Shown one piece after another: positions 58,561 to 64,000 of a stretch of DNA of 64,000 bases (within the stretch, counting starts at the first letter, position 1; each line of letters begins with the position of its first letter). The notes below the pieces were generated by a model. That model was not told the origin of the DNA and searched no databases. It worked only from the letters and a program-made list of their open reading frames with translations. Where the stretch lies: contig CM019214.1 of assembly GCA_009741485.1 (NCBI GenBank), positions 59,691,922 through 59,755,921 on the forward strand. The letters run 5' to 3'. This DNA is from Malurus cyaneus samueli. Lineage: Eukaryota > Chordata > Aves > Passeriformes > Maluridae. The translations under genes and the position numbers were made by a program.

Positions 58561-61500
58561 ATATGAGACGCAAAGAAGAAACTGCAATGTCTATAAAATA
58601 GGAGCTGGAACACTCAATATACTGTAACTGATTTTTTTTTTTTCTTTTATTTTCCATCTCTACATTTTAATGTATTAAGTCTAAATAACTATCTTGTTTT
58701 CCTTTGTATTTTTTTTTCCCCCTTGACCTATCTTTCCTGGTTTATTTTCTCAAGAACAGTCCTCTCTGCTGGGATGAGACATAGGGAACTTAATCTGTTG
58801 ACAATGTTGAAACTTCATACCTCAAAATCCTGAGAAAGCAAGCTAAAAGTTTGGTAGTTTCAAGCATTCATAAGGTGAAAGGCATCAGGAATGTCTGCTG
58901 AGTCTCTGTTTGTGTGTCCCACTAGATACCAGTAGCTGTCCTATTAGCTAACATTTACAGGTTATGAAAGATGTACCATAATTAGTGGAAGAAATCTCAT
59001 TGCATTTGGAGAATGTGAAAACTTGTTTTATTCAGAGGGACCACAGTGTTAGTGTGGGGCTGATGGTCACTTTAGGTGTCTGTAAGGTAAGAAAAGATAG
59101 ACATGTCCTTATATAGGAAGAGAAAAAAGAAACTAATGTTCATTGTTCGTGTTGGCAGAGTAACAAATAGCTTTCCCATATCATCTTTCAGACTAGCACC
59201 TGCTGCTGGGTTGAAATTAAATTGGAGTGAGGTTGCTTAGATGTGTTGGGAGATAAGCCTGGAAAAATAAATCAGAAGAGGTCCACAGATATTTGCTAAT
59301 GGGAGGTGACTGATGAGCCTTTGTTCCTGTCTGCATGCTTGATTATTACCTTTACATGTCTGAGACAAGTTTCTTTCTAGGTCTGACCAGAAATAGTATC
59401 TATCTCATGAATGTAAATGTCTTGCAGGTATTAGAAAATTGTGGGAGAAGCTGTAGTAATGTGGTGATTAATAACATTCAGACATCAACAACAGTTGATG
59501 GATAATCTTTGTCATTTTTCCATGTTGTCTGATAAAACAAACATATTAAAAGAGAAATTAAAAAAAGATATTTTTAAAAACATTGCCATTTTGAGAGTTT
59601 TCACTTCAACCACTTCTGTTCTGTATTATAAGCTCTGCGTTTTCAGGTGCATATCTTGTAGTAAGAATACTTGTGACCAGCTGTCAAATAGAGGGTTGTT
59701 AAAAGTTACACACAACAGATAATGCTGGAATAAAAATTTTTTCTTGGAAGGAAAAGCAGAGATGTTTATTTTTTGTTTGTTCATTTCCCTTTTCAATGGT
59801 AATTTTTTCCTTTTCACTTCACATTATTTAAAAATACTTCCAAAAAACTTTGTGTTTGCCCAGAGTATCTGTTTTATAGTAGAATTTTTTGATTATTTTT
59901 AAATTTTTAAAATTTTACTCCTTTTCTCACCTTTTCTATATGCATATCTGCCTGCCTTCTTTCCTTCCACCATTCTGTAATGTAGACATGTTGTCTAAAA
60001 CTTTTCTAAATCTAGCCATCTGATGTAAAGAAAACTTTTTCTATCACAGTTATGTGTACAAAAGTTTAGAAGTTATTGAAAAAAAATAATGTGAAAAAGC
60101 AAAACATTAAAATTATACATGTTATACCATTCCAAGGCAGAAGTAAAAATGTGGGGCTAGTAACAAAAAAATAAATGAACAAATCTTGATATATGTTGTA
60201 ATTATATTAATCTCTGATGTCTGTGAAAATATTAACAACCAAAACTATCAGAAATTATGTTATACATTGGGGCAAGGGGACATTCTACACTGATTTTCAT
60301 TATCTGTTTAACCATTGCAAAGGAGAAAGGAAAAAAAAAAAGATAAAAATTCACTATTTTAATTTTTTCAAAAGGAATAGAAAACATTATACATGATGAA
60401 CTCTCAGTACTTCATGCTACACGGCAACAGCTGTCCAAAGAAAAATAAAATAAGTGAACTTTGTTAGCAGCAGGTTTGAATTGTTATTTGATGTGACATT
60501 GAACCTAATATCAAATTGATACTAGAATAAGTTAGACAGGATACATCCTGGGGGGAAGTTCGTTTTCTTACTTCCCAATCATCTGAAATTCTTTCTCAAC
60601 AATACTCTCAAATAATTCATTCAATACCCACCTGTGTAGTGAGAGAAAGAAAAAAAAAAAAAACAGAGAGAAGCTGGAAAAGAGCATAAAAGGGCATCAT
60701 CAAGGCCTTTAGTGGAACAAACTTGGCTGGCTGCTTCAAGGTGAGTGACAGTACTTCAGCTGGTGGTCATAAAAGTGATATACCTAGAGAATCAACCATC
60801 TGCAAAGGCTTGAAATAGGATGAGTTCACCCCCTGAATGTTTTTTTGTCTTTGTAGTTTTAGCAAGCCTCTGCAGATGCTAAATTTATGGTTGTAGCTGA
60901 CCCCAGTGCCCAAGATCTCCACACCAGGGATTTTTTTTCCCTTTTTTTTCTTTTCTTTCTTTTTTTTTTTTTAATCTTGAATGCCTTTCTGACTCTTCTT
61001 CTGTCAGTTAGCACACTGCAGTGTGCAATTCTTATGATCTGTCTCTGGTTTCTTATTAGAGCTTGACACTGAAGTTGCCAAAACAAAGCACAAATGAGTG
61101 GTGGCTGCAATGTTGAAATAGACAACTAAATAAAAGCTTTTTGTCATATTTTTCCTTCACACTCCATGTTCACCAATTCAGCCCAGTAAAATAGGAAACT
61201 AATTATTCCAAAATAAAAAGAAAGCCTTAATTGTGTGTCTTGCTTCCATTGAAGTGTTGCTGAATGTTTCCAACTATTTATAGGAGATCTTTCTTCTGCT
61301 GTTGGGCAGTTGAGCTTCAGTCAGTGAGAGATGTATAACCAACAGAGATGTGGGAAGCCTCTGATGGATGACCTTCTTTACTTGTAAAGAAGGTTTAGTG
61401 ATCAAAAAGACCATCTGGTCAAAAAGTCCAGATTTTCAGAGCTCTCAAATATTTAAAGAAAAAAATATGTATTTCAGTGAAGTGGAAAGCTTGTTTGCTA

Positions 61501-63010
61501 CAAATGCCTGTCTAAATGATGAAATAGGAAACTTGTCCCTAAATGAAATGTAAGTATTTTTTATACTATTGTATGACACTGTACTTCAAGAATAAAACTG
61601 ACTAATCTCTGTATTCCACCTGCCCAGTGCATAAGCATGGATATTTGCATGTGCGTGACCTCACATGCATGACATGCATGTCTCTCTAAGAGAAGGGACT
61701 AAAAAAATTTGAAGGAATATTGACAGGATATCTGGACTAGAGCACTTATGAGTCAGAGGGATCCTCTCCTGCCTCTCTAGAAACTTATTGAGTGCTTTCC
61801 CTCAGCAAGCTTAAGCTTTTCTGCTGCAATCTCATCAGTGATTTAATGATCATATTGTTGGTTCCACAGTCTCCATCTTAGCTTACAGAAATTCTAGTGT
61901 GAAATAAGTTTTTCTTATCATTTCAGTTTTCACAGCTAACAAAAACTTGTGACAATTGAGATGCATGTGTTGCCTTCAATGACTGGGCCAACACAATATT
62001 AAAGTCTGTTGAGTTTTTATTTTTCTGTTAGTAGAAATTATATTGTGTCTAATAATAAAGCTTCTCTTATTATCCTTAAAGACTGAATTTTTTTTACTGT
62101 GACTAACTTCCCAAAAGAATACTCATAAAATAAGCACCTTACTATGAAAAGTTAATAAATTTGCAGCATATACCCTAAACACATTCTCAGTGGGAAAACT
62201 TGCAGAAAACACCACAGGTGTCTATGCACAAGCAGCAAAAAACCCAAAAGTTTCAGTTCTGGCCTTGCTGAGGCAGAACCCAACCTGAGACTTTTTGTGG
62301 CAACATGGCACTGAGGTGTGTTATGGAACAGGTGCATAACTGCAAAAGCTCAAGGAGTGGGGCCACAAACAGGACACTTGCTTCATGCAATCCCCCAAAA
62401 TAGTTCACTAAAATTTTTGAAAATGCAGCATGTCAAAAAATACCATTTAAAATTGTTAGAAATTATTTCTCCCTGCCAGTTTGGCTGCCATTATTTCTAA
62501 AAACTATTGAGTGCAGGGATAACTGGAGATTTTTCTAAATAGTTCAGGTTGACATGACTTTTCAGAGAAGTTCACTGAAGTTTTCCTTGAAGCATCAGCA
62601 GCCATGGGTGAATTTCTTTTTTATGTGCTTCTGATGGAAAAATAAACTGTAAACAGGTGTGTCATAAATCCCACATAAATTACCAAAATTAGAAAATAAA
62701 GACTGAGCTGTTTATCATCCTCCTAACCTGCCAATGTGTACATTAGATAGTGTCATATGCAGGAACAAATGATGCTTAAAAATATAGTATTTTTTGGGGA
62801 CAATTTTAGGATCAGATCCTCAAATTCAGGCCTTGCTTAATTCTGATTGCATTGAAAGCACACCTTTTCACTGATTGTAATGTGCGTCTCCTTAAGAAAT
62901 TAAGCACAACTTAAAACAGTCTGGTCAAGGAGTCAATAGGGATAACTGTAACTGGAATATGGTGTTGATGATTTTGTCGTCTTATGTTAAAGAAATTGAA
63001 CGTAATTCAA
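58561..63010. other. AT-rich noncoding stretch, nothing recognised
   Basis: Contains short A/T runs (60649-60663, 60928-60973). No gene, RNA gene or named element was recognised. Confidence 0.5.
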
Positions 63011-63047
63011 TAGTATTAAACTGTTATAGTATAGTATTAAACTGTTA
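63011..63047. repeat. 21-bp tandem duplication (16 bp identical)
   Basis: TAGTATTAAACTGTTA occurs at 63011-63026 and again at 63032-63047. Confidence 0.9.
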
Positions 63048-64000
63048 AATTCTGTGCAGCGTATTGGTTTCCTAGGAAGTGATTAATGACTTAGAGTCTG
63101 AAGCAATCTGTTAAATGTGCACATTCTTGGACACAAACCCACTGTGCTGGGAGAAGGCTACCAGTTAAAACTGTGAGAACATTTATTTTTTTCTTATCCT
63201 GCCTATATTCTGATGGTTGCTTCTAGCAGTAACTAATGAGAAGATAAATTTGGTATAAATTGAACTCACTTTTTTTTCTCCCCTGCAGAATTCCTCATAC
63301 CGATTCTGGAATGGCAAGCTACTAAATATGTAATCATAACAAAACATAATAAGAAAATCATACACCCACGTTTGTGCTCTGGCATTGATATTCTTGGGCA
63401 TATCAACAGATTTTTCCATATATTGGTACCTTCCCACACTTGATGGCGAAAAAGTGATTCATTACAATGAGTTCCTATTCTAAATAGAATTTTCAAGATA
63501 CTAATTTAATATAAATTGTTATTTTAGCTATAAATGTCATTAAAACACATACAACAATGTAATACATGTATCACTATGTATGCAATAATTACTTGTCTTC
63601 ATCAATGTGGCATGTAATGAACACAATAAATTGTTCTCATTATAAGATACAAGAGCCAAAAAAATAAGCAAGTAATACAATGAAGAAGATGAAACTAGAC
63701 AACTCAAACTGAAATTTCAGAACGGTTAAAAGCTTGTTGGAAAGTATCTAAAAATAGGAAGGCAATTAATAACTACAGAAACACAAGAAATCCAAATATA
63801 ACACTTCATGTTTCATATTGTACTTAATCAGAATTTTTTGAAAATATTTAAAATATAAGTTAAAAAAATACAATTATTTCCATTATTTTATCAAATGTAG
63901 CTCGAAAAAATAAAGGCAATTTTACAAAAGAATCTCATGAAACCAAAAGATAACTATGTAAAAGCTAAATAAGATGATCAGTCATAAAGGAAAGTTAGAG
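63048..64000. other. AT-rich stretch with a strong acceptor-like site
   Basis: A T-rich pyrimidine run ending CTCCCCTGCAG at 63288 is followed by an open segment on the plus strand to about 63440. There is no recognisable protein. The remainder is unique AT-rich sequence. Confidence 0.35.

Noticed and set aside
1..64000. CRISPR arrays, bacterial operons, phage or plasmid systems
   Set aside because: There are no spaced identical repeats of CRISPR type and no dense coding. The CR1, LTR and SINE content shows vertebrate nuclear DNA.
1..64000. A new, previously undescribed biological system
   Set aside because: Nothing beyond transposable elements, simple repeats and a few unassigned blocks is visible. 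The best unknowns (19.1-20.0 kb repeats, 25.45-25.8 kb segment) are reported as findings without a functional claim.

Overview
The window is AT-rich vertebrate nuclear DNA, almost certainly from a bird. CR1 LINE fragments dominate the interspersed repeats, and at least ten pieces are recognisable on both strands. Several ERV LTRs are present, along with a short SINE whose body resembles tRNA-Ile and whose tail resembles CR1. That architecture was described as TguSINE1 in zebra finch, so a passerine is the best guess. No complete protein-coding gene, tRNA, rRNA, CRISPR array or bacterial-type operon was found. The region looks like a gene desert or the inside of a very long intron.

Layout: 1-9.4 kb is mostly unique AT-rich sequence with old CR1 pieces at about 1.8-2.3 kb (minus), 4.35-4.87 kb (plus) and 5.83-5.99 kb (plus), and an (ATT)n/(GTT)n microsatellite near 8.0 kb. 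A long CR1 lies at 9.44-10.25 kb (plus). A pyrimidine microsatellite follows at 14.86-15.06 kb. At 17.63-18.85 kb a plus-strand CR1 is split by a later minus-strand CR1 insertion. A pair of diverged direct repeats lies at 19.1 and 19.9 kb, a 20-N assembly gap at 21,285-21,304, and another minus CR1 at 23.64-24.25 kb. An exon-like open segment lies at 25.45-25.59 kb, followed by a possible polypurine-tract/LTR-start junction at 25.77 kb and the tRNA-derived SINE at 26.17-26.28 kb.

The second half carries most of the LTR material. There is an LTR-like promoter block at 28.78-29.20 kb (minus) and an ERV LTR with an adjacent tRNA-Ser-type primer-binding site at 36.4-37.3 kb (minus). A fragment of a common avian ERVL LTR lies at 38.61-38.89 kb. 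Two solo LTRs have intact target-site duplications: 44,855-45,629 (5-bp GCATG) and 46,122-46,485 (6-bp GAGACT). Large simple repeats include (TTC)n at 28.45 kb, (GGTT)n at 52.0 kb and a 350-bp CTTC-rich tract at 57.64-58.0 kb.

No gene network can be described. Any function here would be regulatory (conserved noncoding elements, LTR promoters) or belong to an unrecognised noncoding transcript. All family names rest on remembered consensus features and visible structure (target-site duplications, TATA/CCAAT/poly(A) signals, peptide motifs, PBS), not on database searches.
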